Origin: Curtobacterium sp. MCJR17_055
Lineage (GTDB): Bacteria; Actinomycetota; Actinomycetes; Actinomycetales; Microbacteriaceae
Assembly: GCF_003224335.1 (NCBI RefSeq)
Contig: NZ_QKLF01000004.1
Location: forward strand, 1-64,000
Direction of reading: 5' to 3'
Length of the DNA stretch: 64,000 nt
Made by a program: the position numbers and the translations under genes. The notes beneath the pieces were generated by a model, which did not search any database, had not been told where the DNA came from, and was given only the letters and a program-made list of their open reading frames with translations. How positions within the stretch are numbered: position 1 is the first letter of the stretch; each line of letters opens with the position of its first letter. Positions 17,106 to 25,893 of the stretch are shown here, in pieces.

Positions 17106-18017
17106 ATGACCAGTACCGTCCTCGTCGCCGGCGCCACCGGCGACCTCGGCCAGCGCATCGTCCGCGAACTCGTGGAGCGCGACGTCCGCGTCCGGGTCCT
17201 CACCCGCCCCGGGAGCGGGACCGCCACCGACCTCTTCGGCGCCGACCCGCGCGTCGACGTGGTCGCCGCGGCGTACACGGACCACGCGGCCCTCACCGAG
17301 GCCGTGGCAGGGGTCGACGTCGTCGTCTCGGCCGTCAGCGGGACCCGTCCCGTGATCGTGGACGCGCAGCGCGCCCTGCTCGCGGCGACCGTCGCGGCCG
17401 GCGTGCCGCGCTTCATCCCGTCGGACTACTCGGCCGACTACCGACGCATCACGCCCGGCACGAACCGCAACTTCGAACTCCGACGCGAGTTCGCCGCCGA
17501 GGTCGACGCCGCGCCCGTCCGCGCGACGTCGATCCTCACCGGCATGTTCACGGACCTGCTCACCGGCCAGGCGCCGATGATCCTGTTCGGGCGGCGCCGC
17601 GTCCTGTTCTGGTCCTCCGCCGACCAGGTCCTCGACTTCACCACGAAGGACGACGTCGCCCGCGTGGTGGCCCTCACCGCGTTGGACGACGACGCCCCGC
17701 GCGTCGTCGAGACGGCGGGCGACCACATCTCGGCACGGGACGTCGCGCACATCATGAGCGAGTTGACCGGCACCGCCTTCCGCCTGCAGTGGGCCGGCAC
17801 GACCGGGACGCTCTCCGCGATGAGCGCGGTCGGGAAGCGGCTGTCGGGGAACCCGGACGAGACGTTCCCGGCCTGGCAGGGGATGCAGTACTTCGTGAGC
17901 ATGTTCAGCGGGGAGGCGCAGCTGCGGCACGTCGACGACGACCGCTACGGTCCGCACACCTGGACGACCGTCCGCGACGTGCTCCGAGCACACCTCGAGC
18001 CGGACGCGACCCGGTGA
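17106..18017 (+). CDS. NmrA-like NAD(P)-binding oxidoreductase
   Basis: A 303-residue atypical short-chain dehydrogenase. The Rossmann motif VLVAGATGDLGQRI is at 5-18, and GVPRFIPSDYSADYRR matches the isoflavone-reductase/NmrA block. It lacks the YxxxK pair of classical SDRs. Members act as NAD(P)H-dependent reductases of aromatic compounds or as redox sensors. It follows the MarR gene closely and is probably its target, which would suit a response to phenolic or quinone compounds. That role is inferred. Confidence 0.85.
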   Translation: MTSTVLVAGATGDLGQRIVRELVERDVRVRVLTRPGSGTATDLFGADPRVDVVAAAYTDHAALTEAVAGVDVVVSAVSGTRPVIVDAQRALLAATVAAGVPRFIPSDYSADYRRITPGTNRNFELRREFAAEVDAAPVRATSILTGMFTDLLTGQAPMILFGRRRVLFWSSADQVLDFTTKDDVARVVALTALDDDAPRVVETAGDHISARDVAHIMSELTGTAFRLQWAGTTGTLSAMSAVGKRLSGNPDETFPAWQGMQYFVSMFSGEAQLRHVDDDRYGPHTWTTVRDVLRAHLEPDATR

Positions 18018-18051
18018 CGGAGGGGCCGTGACGCCCCGGACGGAGGACCGT

Positions 18052-18057
18052 TAGCGT
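18052..18057 (+). promoter_or_regulatory. -10 box of a probable leaderless promoter
   Basis: TAGCGT ends 7 nt before the ATG at 18065. This decides that start over the GTG at 18056, which overlaps the hexamer. Confidence 0.55.
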
Positions 18058-18064
18058 GGCGGCC

Positions 18065-18862
18065 ATGACGCAGATCGACCTGACCGGGCGGACCGCCCTG
18101 GTGACCGGCTCCACGCAGGGCATCGGACTCGCGATCGCCGTGGACCTGGCCCGCGCCGGGGCGTCGGTGGTCGTGAACGGACGCGGTTCGGACGGGGTGC
18201 AGCGGGCGATCGGTGCCGTCCGCGATGCCGTCCACGGGGCGCAGGTCGACGGTGTCGCCGCCGACCTGTCCACGGCGGACGGCGCGGCCGCGGTGCTCGA
18301 CGCGCACCCGCACGTCGACGTGCTCGTCAACAACCTCGGGATCTTCGGCAGCCGCGACCCGTTCGCGATCACCGACGACGAATGGCGCCACTACTTCGAG
18401 GTGAACGTCCTCTCCGCGATCCGCCTGATCCGCTCCTACCTGCCCGCGATGACCGAGCACGGGTACGGGCGCGTGGTGTCCATCGCGAGCGACTCCGCCG
18501 TCGTCACCCCGGCCGAGATGATCCACTACGGCATGACGAAGACGGCGCTCCTGGCGGTGACGCGGGGGTTCGCCAAGGCGGTCAAGGGCACGGGCGTCAC
18601 CGTCAACACCGTGATCGCCGGACCGACCCACACCGCCGGCGTCGAGGACTTCGTCGCCGAGCTGGTCGGCACCGACCTGCCCTGGGACCAGGCACAGCGC
18701 ACGTTCATGCGGGAGCACCGGCCGCAGTCCCTCGTCGAGCGCCTGCTCGAACCGGAGGAGGTCGCCCACATGGTGACCTACCTCGCGTCGCCGCTGGCGT
18801 CCGCCACGACGGGCGGGGCGCTCCGCGCGGACGGCGGGTACGTCGACGCGATCCTGCCGTGA
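18065..18862 (+). CDS. Short-chain dehydrogenase/reductase
   Basis: A 265-residue classical SDR. The nucleotide loop TGSTQGIG is at 14-21, NNLG at 89-92, and the catalytic Ser142, Tyr155 and Lys159 are in place (YGMTK). Many close relatives are annotated as oxidoreductases of unknown substrate. The ATG lies 7 nt after a TAGCGT box. The stop overlaps the GTG of the following beta-lactamase gene (GTGA), so the two are translated together, an unusual pairing. Confidence 0.9.
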   Translation: MTQIDLTGRTALVTGSTQGIGLAIAVDLARAGASVVVNGRGSDGVQRAIGAVRDAVHGAQVDGVAADLSTADGAAAVLDAHPHVDVLVNNLGIFGSRDPFAITDDEWRHYFEVNVLSAIRLIRSYLPAMTEHGYGRVVSIASDSAVVTPAEMIHYGMTKTALLAVTRGFAKAVKGTGVTVNTVIAGPTHTAGVEDFVAELVGTDLPWDQAQRTFMREHRPQSLVERLLEPEEVAHMVTYLASPLASATTGGALRADGGYVDAILP

Positions 18863-19836
18863 CCGGGCGACGGGGCGGGCACACCCCGGTGGCAGCGCTC
18901 GCCGCGGTGGTGGCCCTGTCGCTCGGCCTCGCCGGGTGCCAGGACGCAGCTGCGTCCGATGCGACGCACAGCCCGTCCGGGATGGCCGCCGCGACCTCCG
19001 GACAGTCGACGCCGACGCCGACGTCGACTCCGGCAAGGATTCCGGCACCGACGACGGACGCGGCCGCCGAGCGGGCCTTCGCGGCACTCGAGACCGAGCA
19101 CGACGCCCGGCTCGGCGTCGTCGCGATCGACACCGGCAGCGGGGTCGGTGTCGCGCACCGGGCGGACGAGCGGTTCGCGTTCGCCTCGGCGGCGAAGGTG
19201 TTCATCGCCGCGACCGTGCTCGACGCCGCCGCACCGGACGACCTCGACGCCGTCGTGCCGATCGGCCAGGGCGACGTGCTCTCGTACGCGCCGGTCACCG
19301 GTCAGCACGTCGGCTCGGGCATGACGGTGCGCGCACTGCTCGCGGCGATGGTGCGCTCGAGTGACAACACGGCGGCGAACCTGCTCGTGGCCAGGGTCGG
19401 CGGGCCGGCTGCCGTGCAGCGGTGGCTCCGCGGCATCGGGGACGACGTGACCCGGGTCGACCGCGTGGAACCGGACCTGAACGAGGCCGTGCCCGGTGAC
19501 GAGCGGGACACGACCACCCCGGCCCAGTTCGCCGCCGATCTCCGCACGGTCCTGCTGGGCGGCGCCCTCGACCCCGACGACCGCGCGTTGCTCGTCGACC
19601 TGATGCGCGGGACGACGACGGGTGCGGGGACGATCCGCGCGGGCGTGCCCGAGGGCTGGACGGTCGCGGACAAGACCGGCACCGGGTCGTACGGCGTGCG
19701 GAACGACGTCGGGATCGTGACACCGCCCGGGCGTGACCCGATCGTGCTCGTCGTGATGACGGGCCACGACACCGCGGACGCCGAACCGGATGACGCGCTC
19801 GTCGCCGCTGCCACCCGCACCGCCCTGCGGGGCTGA
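18859..19836 (+). CDS. Class A beta-lactamase, predicted lipoprotein
   Basis: A 325-residue serine beta-lactamase. The signal sequence ends in the lipobox LAGC (Cys27), followed by a Ser/Thr/Pro linker to about residue 65. Class A motifs are all present: SAAK (Ser110, Lys113), SDN (168-170), EPDLN (Glu204 as the deacylation base) and KTG (272-274). It should be anchored outside the membrane and hydrolyse penicillin-type beta-lactams. The GTG at 18859 overlaps the SDR stop. No mobile element or unusual base composition surrounds it, so it looks like an intrinsic chromosomal enzyme. Confidence 0.92.
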   Translation: MTGRRGGHTPVAALAAVVALSLGLAGCQDAAASDATHSPSGMAAATSGQSTPTPTSTPARIPAPTTDAAAERAFAALETEHDARLGVVAIDTGSGVGVAHRADERFAFASAAKVFIAATVLDAAAPDDLDAVVPIGQGDVLSYAPVTGQHVGSGMTVRALLAAMVRSSDNTAANLLVARVGGPAAVQRWLRGIGDDVTRVDRVEPDLNEAVPGDERDTTTPAQFAADLRTVLLGGALDPDDRALLVDLMRGTTTGAGTIRAGVPEGWTVADKTGTGSYGVRNDVGIVTPPGRDPIVLVVMTGHDTADAEPDDALVAAATRTALRG

Positions 19837-19846
19837 TCCCCGTCGG

Positions 19847-20836
19847 TCAGCGGGGGAGCACCGCCGACCACCGCTCGACGGCGTCGTAGGCGCGCTCGCG
19901 CACCGGCGCCGCCGAGAGCACGACGTCGTGCAGCGCGCCGTGCAGTCGGCGGACCGTCACCTCGTCGCCGAGTGACAGTGCGCGTCTCGCGACGGCGTCG
20001 ACGTTGAGGGCCACGTCGGCGTGGGACATGCCCTCGTTCCACCGCGGCTGCAGCATGCTCTTGTCGCTGAGCATGACGAGCACCGGGACCGTGAGGCCGA
20101 GCCCGTGCGCGACCCGCTCCTGCCCGGCGAACACCGCGGCGAGCCAGCCCGGGTGCAGCGGGAAGCCGCGTTCGGGTCGCCACCGTTGGTCGTACGTCCA
20201 CGACCCCTCCGCGGAGCTCGACACCGTGCGTGTGTAGAAGCCGGGGTCGACCGCCGGCATCGGCGCGAGGGGGTTCCGCTTCGCACCCAGCTTGATGACG
20301 GGCGCGACGACCGCCCGCCCGATCGCGTCGGCCTGGAACTCGAGCCACGGGCTGTTCAGCACGAGTCCCTCGACGAGCGCCGGGTGCCGCGCTGCCCAGA
20401 GCGCCAGCGTGAGCCCGCCCGTGGAGTGGCCCATCGGCACGAGCCGCCGGCGCTGCCCGGGGTGCTCTGCCCGGATCGCGTCGAGCGCGGCGGCGATGTC
20501 CTCGTCGTAGGTGGCCAGGTCGCCCACGTGCCCGGGCGTCTGGTGCGGCCGCAGACTCCGCCCGTACTTCCGCAGGTCCAGGGCGTGGAAGCGGGCGCCG
20601 AGCCGCTCGACGCGCTCGGCGAGCTCGGTCTGGAAGAAGTAGTCCGACCACCCGTGCACGTACAGGACGTCGACGTCGTGCAGCGGACCGGCACGGGGTC
20701 GGAGCCGGTCGGTCATCGTCCGCCGTCGACGGACCAGGGTGGCGACGACCGGGCCTTCGGCGTCCTCGCCGAGCGGGAGCTCGAGTCGCTCGTACGGCGG
20801 GCCGAGGACGTCCTCGTGCCACCCCGCGTCGGTCAT
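19847..20836 (-). CDS. Alpha/beta-hydrolase (serine aminopeptidase S33/monoacylglycerol-lipase-like)
   Basis: A 329-residue alpha/beta-hydrolase. The oxyanion HGWSDYFF block is near 61, the nucleophile elbow GHSTGG has Ser138, and a late His lies in RLHGALHDVVLS. The DLRKYGRS segment is shared with lysophospholipase-like proteins. It probably cleaves a lipid or carboxylic ester in the cytoplasm. It is convergent with the beta-lactamase gene with only 10 nt between stops. Confidence 0.88.
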   Translation of the reverse strand: MTDAGWHEDVLGPPYERLELPLGEDAEGPVVATLVRRRRTMTDRLRPRAGPLHDVDVLYVHGWSDYFFQTELAERVERLGARFHALDLRKYGRSLRPHQTPGHVGDLATYDEDIAAALDAIRAEHPGQRRRLVPMGHSTGGLTLALWAARHPALVEGLVLNSPWLEFQADAIGRAVVAPVIKLGAKRNPLAPMPAVDPGFYTRTVSSSAEGSWTYDQRWRPERGFPLHPGWLAAVFAGQERVAHGLGLTVPVLVMLSDKSMLQPRWNEGMSHADVALNVDAVARRALSLGDEVTVRRLHGALHDVVLSAAPVRERAYDAVERWSAVLPR

Positions 20837-20868
20837 GCCTCGTTCCTACCGCACGACGCTGCGCGACG

Positions 20869-20912
20869 ACGGACGGGAGGCCCTCACCTTCTGGTGGGGA
20901 CCTCCCGTCCGT
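20869..20912. terminator. Terminator hairpin, GACGGGAGG family
   Basis: ACGGACGGGAGG (20869-20880) pairs with CCTCCCGTCCGT (20901-20912); the inner part continues CACC/GGTG with two mismatches. It ends the siderophore-binding-protein transcript before the hydrolase promoter. Confidence 0.75.
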
Positions 20913-20926
20913 GTTCGTGGGGTCGC

Positions 20927-21943
20927 TCAGGCGACCGGCTCGCTGTCGTCGAGCCAGCCGGCGAGCTTCGTCATGTAGTCGGCCTGTGAGGCGTAGTCGA
21001 GCGCCGGGAAGGTGAAGCTGTGCACCTGACCGGCCTGCAGGGCCGGGTTGTCGGCGAACGTGGGCTGCTTCTCGAGGTCGGCCACCTGGTAGCCCTGCTG
21101 CGACAGCAGGATGACGTCGGCCGAGATCTGGCCCGCGTTCTCCCAGCTGTAGATGCCCCAGTAGAAGCCCTTCGGCTTCGGGGTCACCAGGTCGACGCCG
21201 AAGTCGCTCCACATCTGCAGCGTGGGCTCGTCGGACGGGCGGGTGACGTAGGCGCCGTCACCGTCGGCGTACATCGAGACGACGGACAGGCCGCTCTCTT
21301 CGGACGCGGTCCGGAGGGTCTCCTTCGCCGTGTCGAACTGCTGCTCCGCGGACTCCACGGCGGACTCGTCGGCGCCGAGGTCCTCGGCGAGGTCGGCGAT
21401 GTCCTCGATGACGTCGAGGCCCTTGCCGCCCCACTTGACCGTCGCGACGGGGGCGATCGCCTCGACCTGCTCCTGCTGCTCCTTGTCCTTGAAGCCGTAG
21501 GCCGGCTGCGAGGCGTCGAGCGTGCCCTCCGCGTCGGTCGGGTAGACCGAGGTCACGACGAGGTCGGGCTTCAGTGCAGCGAGCTGCTCGAGGTCGATGT
21601 CGCCGTAGGCGGTGCCGAGCTGCGTGATGCCGTCCTGGTCGAGGTCGTCGAAGCGGGCGTCCTTCGCCATCGGGAGCTGGCCGAAGGTGCCGACCGGGCG
21701 GAGGCCGTACTCGATGAACGAGATCGCGATGTCGTTCAGGACCACGACGCGCTCCGGCGTGTGGTCGACCTTCACCGTCGTGCCCATGGCGTCCTCGTAC
21801 GACCAGGCCCCGGATGACGCCTTCGCGTCGTTGCCGGTGTCGTCGGAGGCACCGGTGCCGGAGCACCCGGTGAGGATGAGGGCCGTCGCGGTGACGGCGG
21901 TCAGGAGGGCGGCACGAACGGAGCCGCGGCGGGGAGTGTTCAC
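20927..21943 (-). CDS. Iron-siderophore ABC transporter substrate-binding lipoprotein
   Basis: A 338-residue FecB/FepB-type periplasmic-binding protein. A lipoprotein signal (lipobox LTGC, Cys27) is followed by a two-lobed binding fold with GTAYGDIDLEQLAALKPDLVV and a C-terminal helix-rich lobe. It captures ferric siderophores for the FecCD permeases encoded upstream on the same strand. The GTG start at 21943 is separated by one base from an iron box, so transcript and start codon nearly coincide. The 56-nt gap from the ATPase gene and the own iron box suggest a separate transcript for high-level expression. Confidence 0.9.
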   Translation of the reverse strand: MNTPRRGSVRAALLTAVTATALILTGCSGTGASDDTGNDAKASSGAWSYEDAMGTTVKVDHTPERVVVLNDIAISFIEYGLRPVGTFGQLPMAKDARFDDLDQDGITQLGTAYGDIDLEQLAALKPDLVVTSVYPTDAEGTLDASQPAYGFKDKEQQEQVEAIAPVATVKWGGKGLDVIEDIADLAEDLGADESAVESAEQQFDTAKETLRTASEESGLSVVSMYADGDGAYVTRPSDEPTLQMWSDFGVDLVTPKPKGFYWGIYSWENAGQISADVILLSQQGYQVADLEKQPTFADNPALQAGQVHSFTFPALDYASQADYMTKLAGWLDDSEPVA

Positions 21944-21944
21944 G

Positions 21945-21963
21945 TTAGGTGAGCCTAACCTAA
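21945..21963. promoter_or_regulatory. IdeR/DtxR iron box
   Basis: TTAGGTGAGCCTAACCTAA differs by two bases from the consensus TTAGGTTAGGCTAACCTAA. It abuts the GTG start of the siderophore-binding protein and should repress it when Fe(II) is plentiful. Confidence 0.9.
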
Positions 21964-21999
21964 CCAGGAGTTCCGCACCAGTCCGGGTCGCCCTCGGCC

Positions 22000-22851
22000 T
22001 CAGTTCGCGTGCCCGTCCGCCTCCGGCACGACCATCGGCGACCCGGTCACCGGGTCCGGGACGACCCGCGCGTGCAGCCCGAACGCCCGCTCGAGCAGTG
22101 CCGGCGTGAGGACGTCCACCGGGGACCCGTCCGCGACAACCCCGCCGTCGTGGAGCACCACGAGGCGGTCGGAGTAGCGGGCGGCCAGGGTGAGGTCGTG
22201 CAGCACCATCACGACCGTGGCGCCCTGCTCCCGGTTGATCCGACGCACCAGACGCAACACGTCGAGCTGGTGCGCGAGGTCGAGGTAGGTGGTGGGTTCG
22301 TCGAGCAGGAGCGTGTCCGCCCGCTGCGCCAGGACGAGCGCGATCCAGGCGCGCTGCCGCTGCCCGCCGGACAGGCTCGCGACGTCGCGGTGGGCGACCT
22401 CGGTCAGACCGGTCGCGGCGATGGCGTCCTCCGCCACGGCGGCGTCCTCGGCGGTCCAGGGTCGGGCCCACGACTGGTGCGGGTTCCGGCCGCGCATCAC
22501 CAGGTCGAGCACGCTCGTCCCGGCGGGCGCGAGGGGCGACTGCGGGAGGATCGCGAGCTTCCGCGCGACCGCCCGGTTCGCCTCCTTCCGGATCGGCGCA
22601 CCGTCGAGCAGCACCTCGCCGGACTGGGGCTTGAGCACGCGGCCGAGCGCCTTGAGGAGCGTCGACTTGCCGCAGCCGTTCGCGCCGAGGAACGTCGTCA
22701 CCGTGCCCCGCTCCACCGCCAGGTCGAGGTCGCGGAGCACCGGGTGCTTGTCGTACCCGACGGACAGGCCACGGGCCTCCAGGACGGGTCCGGCGTGCAC
22801 GCGGTCCGGCGTGGTCACGGCCGCGGGGGCCGGCGGGGTCGTCGTGGTCAT
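22000..22851 (-). CDS. Iron-siderophore ABC transporter ATPase
   Basis: A 283-residue FecE/FepC-type ATPase: Walker A GANGCGKST (56-64), Q-loop LPQSP, signature LSGGQRQRAW, Walker B LLLDEPTTYLDLAHQ and the switch His in VLHDLTLA. It drives ferric-siderophore import with the two permeases upstream. The ATG at 22851 overlaps the stop of the preceding permease gene as ATGA. Confidence 0.94.
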   Translation of the reverse strand: MTTTTPPAPAAVTTPDRVHAGPVLEARGLSVGYDKHPVLRDLDLAVERGTVTTFLGANGCGKSTLLKALGRVLKPQSGEVLLDGAPIRKEANRAVARKLAILPQSPLAPAGTSVLDLVMRGRNPHQSWARPWTAEDAAVAEDAIAATGLTEVAHRDVASLSGGQRQRAWIALVLAQRADTLLLDEPTTYLDLAHQLDVLRLVRRINREQGATVVMVLHDLTLAARYSDRLVVLHDGGVVADGSPVDVLTPALLERAFGLHARVVPDPVTGSPMVVPEADGHAN

Positions 22852-23942
22852 CGGGACATCTCCTTGCGGTGACGGATGAGGAGCCAGATCAGGTACGGGG
22901 CGCCGATCACGGTGGTGACGATGCCGACCGGCACCTGCCAGGGGAACGCCGACCGGGCGAGCAGGTCCGCGCCGAGCACGAGCACCGCCCCGAGGGCCGC
23001 CGACAGCAGCAGCGGCGGCCGGTTCGTCCCGGCCAGTCGCACGGCGATCTGCGGCACGACGAACGCGACGAACCCGACCGGGCCCGCGGCAGCGACCGCC
23101 GCGGCCGTGAGGACGACCGCCAGGCCGATGACGAGCAGCCGGTGCCGCTGCACGCCGAGGCCGACGCCGGTGGCGACCTCGTCCCCGAGCTGCCCGATCC
23201 CGAGCGCCGCCGACGTGGCGAGCGCGATCGGGACGCCGACCGCGGCGATGACGAGGAGCGGCCACACGGTCGTCCACGACGTGCTCGAGAGACTGCCGAC
23301 GAGCCACTGCGACGCCGCTGTCGCCTGGGTGATCTTCGCGCGGACGAGCAGGTAGCTCGTGACCGCGTCGAGCGTCGCGCTCACCCCGATGCCGACGAGG
23401 ATCAGGCGGTGGCTCTGCACCCCGCCACGCCAGCCCAGGCCGTAGACGATCGTGGCGGCGACGAGCGCCCCGATCGTGGCGGCGACGGGGATGCCGCCGC
23501 CGAGGACCAGGGCGCTCACCGAGTAGCTGCCCCCGCCGAAGACGACCGCGGCCACGGCGCCGACGCTCGCGCCCGAGGTCACGCCGATGATGTCCGGCGT
23601 CCCGAGCGGGTTGCGCGTGAAGGTCTGCGTCAGGGCTCCGGCGACCGCCAGGGTCACGCCGACCAGGGCCCCGGTCAGGACGCGGGGGAGGCGCAGGGTC
23701 GTCACGATGAACGACTCCGGCCCGGACTCGAGTCCGAGCAGCGCCCGCACGACCGTGCCCGGTGCGATGAAGGTCGAGCCGATCGCGACGCCGAGCACGA
23801 CGAGCAGCAGGGCGGCGACCACGGCGACGACCGAGGTGGTGAGGACCCGCGGACGCCAGGCGAGCCCGATCGGCCCGATGCGGAGGCCCTTCCGCGCCCC
23901 GGCCGGTGTCGCGGCGGGCGCGGTCGTGGTCGCCGCGCTCAC
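22848..23942 (-). CDS. FecCD-family siderophore ABC permease (second gene)
   Basis: A 364-residue permease with about ten transmembrane segments and the BtuC-type blocks TLRLPRVLTGALVGVTLAVA, TRNPLGTPDIIGVTSGAS and GPVGFVAFVVPQIAVRLAG. It pairs with the permease encoded just before it to form the translocation path. GTG at 23942 overlaps the previous stop (GTGA). The codons upstream of it overlap coding sequence of the other permease and are not needed by the fold. Confidence 0.93.
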   Translation of the reverse strand: MSAATTTAPAATPAGARKGLRIGPIGLAWRPRVLTTSVVAVVAALLLVVLGVAIGSTFIAPGTVVRALLGLESGPESFIVTTLRLPRVLTGALVGVTLAVAGALTQTFTRNPLGTPDIIGVTSGASVGAVAAVVFGGGSYSVSALVLGGGIPVAATIGALVAATIVYGLGWRGGVQSHRLILVGIGVSATLDAVTSYLLVRAKITQATAASQWLVGSLSSTSWTTVWPLLVIAAVGVPIALATSAALGIGQLGDEVATGVGLGVQRHRLLVIGLAVVLTAAAVAAAGPVGFVAFVVPQIAVRLAGTNRPPLLLSAALGAVLVLGADLLARSAFPWQVPVGIVTTVIGAPYLIWLLIRHRKEMSR

Positions 23943-25027
23943 AGGGACACCAGCGACCGACGGCGTGCGACGGCGACGAACACCGGTCCGCCGATGACGG
24001 CGAGCACGATCCCGACCTCGACCTCGGCGAACCCGCCCACGAGTCGGCCCACGACGTCGGCGAGCAGGACGAGCGCGGCGCCGAGCAGCGCCGAGGCGGG
24101 CAGGGTCCAGCGGTGGCCGGTGCCGACGACGGCCCGGGCGACGTGCGGGACGGTCAGCCCCACGAACGCGACCGGACCGGCGGCTGCGGTCGCACCTGCC
24201 GCGAGGAGCGTGATGCCGCCGAGGCCGACGAGCCGGGCGGTGAGCAGGTCCTCCCCGAGTCCCTTCGCGAGCTCCGAGCCGAGGCCGAGCGCGTCGAGGG
24301 CGCGGGTGTTCCAGATCGCGAGCACGAGTCCGACGGCCATGAACGGCCACGCGGCCTGCAGGACGTCGAGCTGTCGGCCGGACAGTGACCCGACCACCCA
24401 GAGCCGGTACGCGTCGAGGGACTCCTGGTCGGTGAGGACGATGAACGAGGTCAGGGCGCCGAGCAGCGCGGACACCGCGGCGCCGGCCAGGGCGAGGGGG
24501 ACGGGGCTCGCGGTCCCGCTGCCGGCGACCGTGACGGAGAAGACGACGACGCTGGCGACCAGTGCGCCGACCAGGGCGAACCAGACCGAGGCGCCGGTGC
24601 TCGTGACACCGAAGACGTACACGCCGAGCACGACGGCGAGGCCGGCGCCGGCGGAGACGCCGAACAGCCCGGGGTCGGCGAGCGGGTTCCGCGTGTGCCC
24701 CTGCATGAGGAGCCCGGCGATCCCGAGCGCGGCGCCGACGCTCGCGCCGATGAGCGTGCGGGGGATGCGGGAGCCCCAGACGACGGCCTCGTCGGTGCCC
24801 GAGCCGCTGCGGGTGAGGCCGGCGAGCACCCGGTCCACGCCGATGTGGTTGCTGCCGAGGAGCATGCTCGCGACCGCTGCGCCCAGCACCAGCACCGCCA
24901 GCCCGAGCAGGACGCCGACCCGACGACGAGCCGTCCGCCGGTGGACGCCGGTGGCACCGATGACCGCTCCGGGAGGGGCAGCGGGCGCGGTTCGGACGGC
25001 GAGGGGAGGGGGTGGCACGGGAGCCAT
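23939..25027 (-). CDS. FecCD-family siderophore ABC permease (first gene)
   Basis: A 362-residue FecCD/BtuC-type permease with about ten transmembrane segments and blocks GSRIPRTLIGASVGAALGIA, TRNPLADPGLFGVSAGAG and GPVAFVGLTVPHVARAVVG. A Pro/Ala-rich cytoplasmic leader precedes TM1 (about 38). It heads the permease-permease-ATPase operon. The ATG at 25027 lies 19 nt from the divergent siderophore-interacting protein start, and both share one iron box. Confidence 0.93.
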   Translation of the reverse strand: MAPVPPPPLAVRTAPAAPPGAVIGATGVHRRTARRRVGVLLGLAVLVLGAAVASMLLGSNHIGVDRVLAGLTRSGSGTDEAVVWGSRIPRTLIGASVGAALGIAGLLMQGHTRNPLADPGLFGVSAGAGLAVVLGVYVFGVTSTGASVWFALVGALVASVVVFSVTVAGSGTASPVPLALAGAAVSALLGALTSFIVLTDQESLDAYRLWVVGSLSGRQLDVLQAAWPFMAVGLVLAIWNTRALDALGLGSELAKGLGEDLLTARLVGLGGITLLAAGATAAAGPVAFVGLTVPHVARAVVGTGHRWTLPASALLGAALVLLADVVGRLVGGFAEVEVGIVLAVIGGPVFVAVARRRSLVSL

Positions 25028-25028
25028 A

Positions 25029-25047
25029 TTAGGTTAGCCTTCCCTCA
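25029..25047. promoter_or_regulatory. Shared IdeR/DtxR iron box between divergent start codons
   Basis: TTAGGTTAGCCTTCCCTCA has a perfect left half of the 19-bp iron box and a weaker right half whose last base is the A of the divergent ATG at 25047. With the other start codon ending at 25027, one bound dimer would cover both starts. Confidence 0.75.
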
Positions 25048-25871
25048 TGGCGAAGATCCCGAGGCTGATGCCCGAGAACCCGCGGCTGTTCCGGGCGCGG
25101 GTCGTCCGTACCGAACGGCACACCCCGTCGGTCCACCGCGTCACCATCGCGAGCGACGAGATCCGCGACTTCCCGTTCCTCGGCTTCGACCACTGGTTCC
25201 GCCTGTTCCTGCAGCGCCCCGAGCAGGACGCCTTCCGGATGCCCGAGCTCGACGGCGCCACGTGGTGGCCGCAGTACCTCCGCATCCCCGAGGAGTCGCG
25301 ACCGCACTGCGCCAACTACACCGTCGCCGGACACCGGCCGGAGCTCGGCGAGATGGACATCGACTTCGTCGTGCACACCGACCAGGACGGCGGACTCGAG
25401 GGCCGCGCGGCGATCTGGGCCTGCAGCGCCCGACCCGGTGACGAACTCGCCCTGCTCGACCAGGGCTGCATCTTCGACTGCCCCGACGACGCCAGCGAGG
25501 TCGTCATCGCCGCCGAGGAGACCGGCCTGCCCGCCGTCGTCGGCATCGCCCGCTCGCTCCCGCGCGACGCCGTCGGCCGCATCATCCAGGAGGTCCCGGC
25601 CGCGGACGACGTCCGCGACCTCGACGCCCCCGCCGGGGTCACCGTGACGTGGCTCGTGCGCGGCGACGCCACCGCGGTGCCCGGTCGTGCGGCGCTCGCC
25701 GAACTGCAGCGGCACGTGCCCTGCGACGACCGCGGGTACGCCTTCGTCGTGGGGGAGTCCCGACTCGCCACCGAGGGCCGCCGCCACCTGCACCGCGCCG
25801 GGCTGCCCAAGTCGCGGATCACGTTCTCCGGCTTCTGGAAGCACGACGCACGGATGCCCGTCCCGGCCTGA
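25047..25871 (+). CDS. Siderophore-interacting protein (ferric-siderophore reductase)
   Basis: A 274-residue protein of the SIP/ViuB type: an N-terminal FAD-binding beta-barrel (1-120) and a C-terminal NAD(P)H domain (about 145-274) ending in SGFWKHDARMP, a family hallmark. It would reduce imported ferric siderophore to release Fe(II). The FAD motif, usually RxYTxR, reads ANYTVA here (about 92-97), so the two arginines are replaced. It is divergent from the siderophore permeases and shares their iron box. Confidence 0.88.
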   Translation: MAKIPRLMPENPRLFRARVVRTERHTPSVHRVTIASDEIRDFPFLGFDHWFRLFLQRPEQDAFRMPELDGATWWPQYLRIPEESRPHCANYTVAGHRPELGEMDIDFVVHTDQDGGLEGRAAIWACSARPGDELALLDQGCIFDCPDDASEVVIAAEETGLPAVVGIARSLPRDAVGRIIQEVPAADDVRDLDAPAGVTVTWLVRGDATAVPGRAALAELQRHVPCDDRGYAFVVGESRLATEGRRHLHRAGLPKSRITFSGFWKHDARMPVPA

Positions 25872-25881
25872 GCGGCGCGCG

Positions 25882-25887
25882 TATCCT
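25882..25887 (+). promoter_or_regulatory. -10 box of a probable leaderless promoter
   Basis: TATCCT ends 6 nt before the ATG of the VOC-family gene at 25894. Confidence 0.5.
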
Positions 25888-25893
25888 CGCGCC

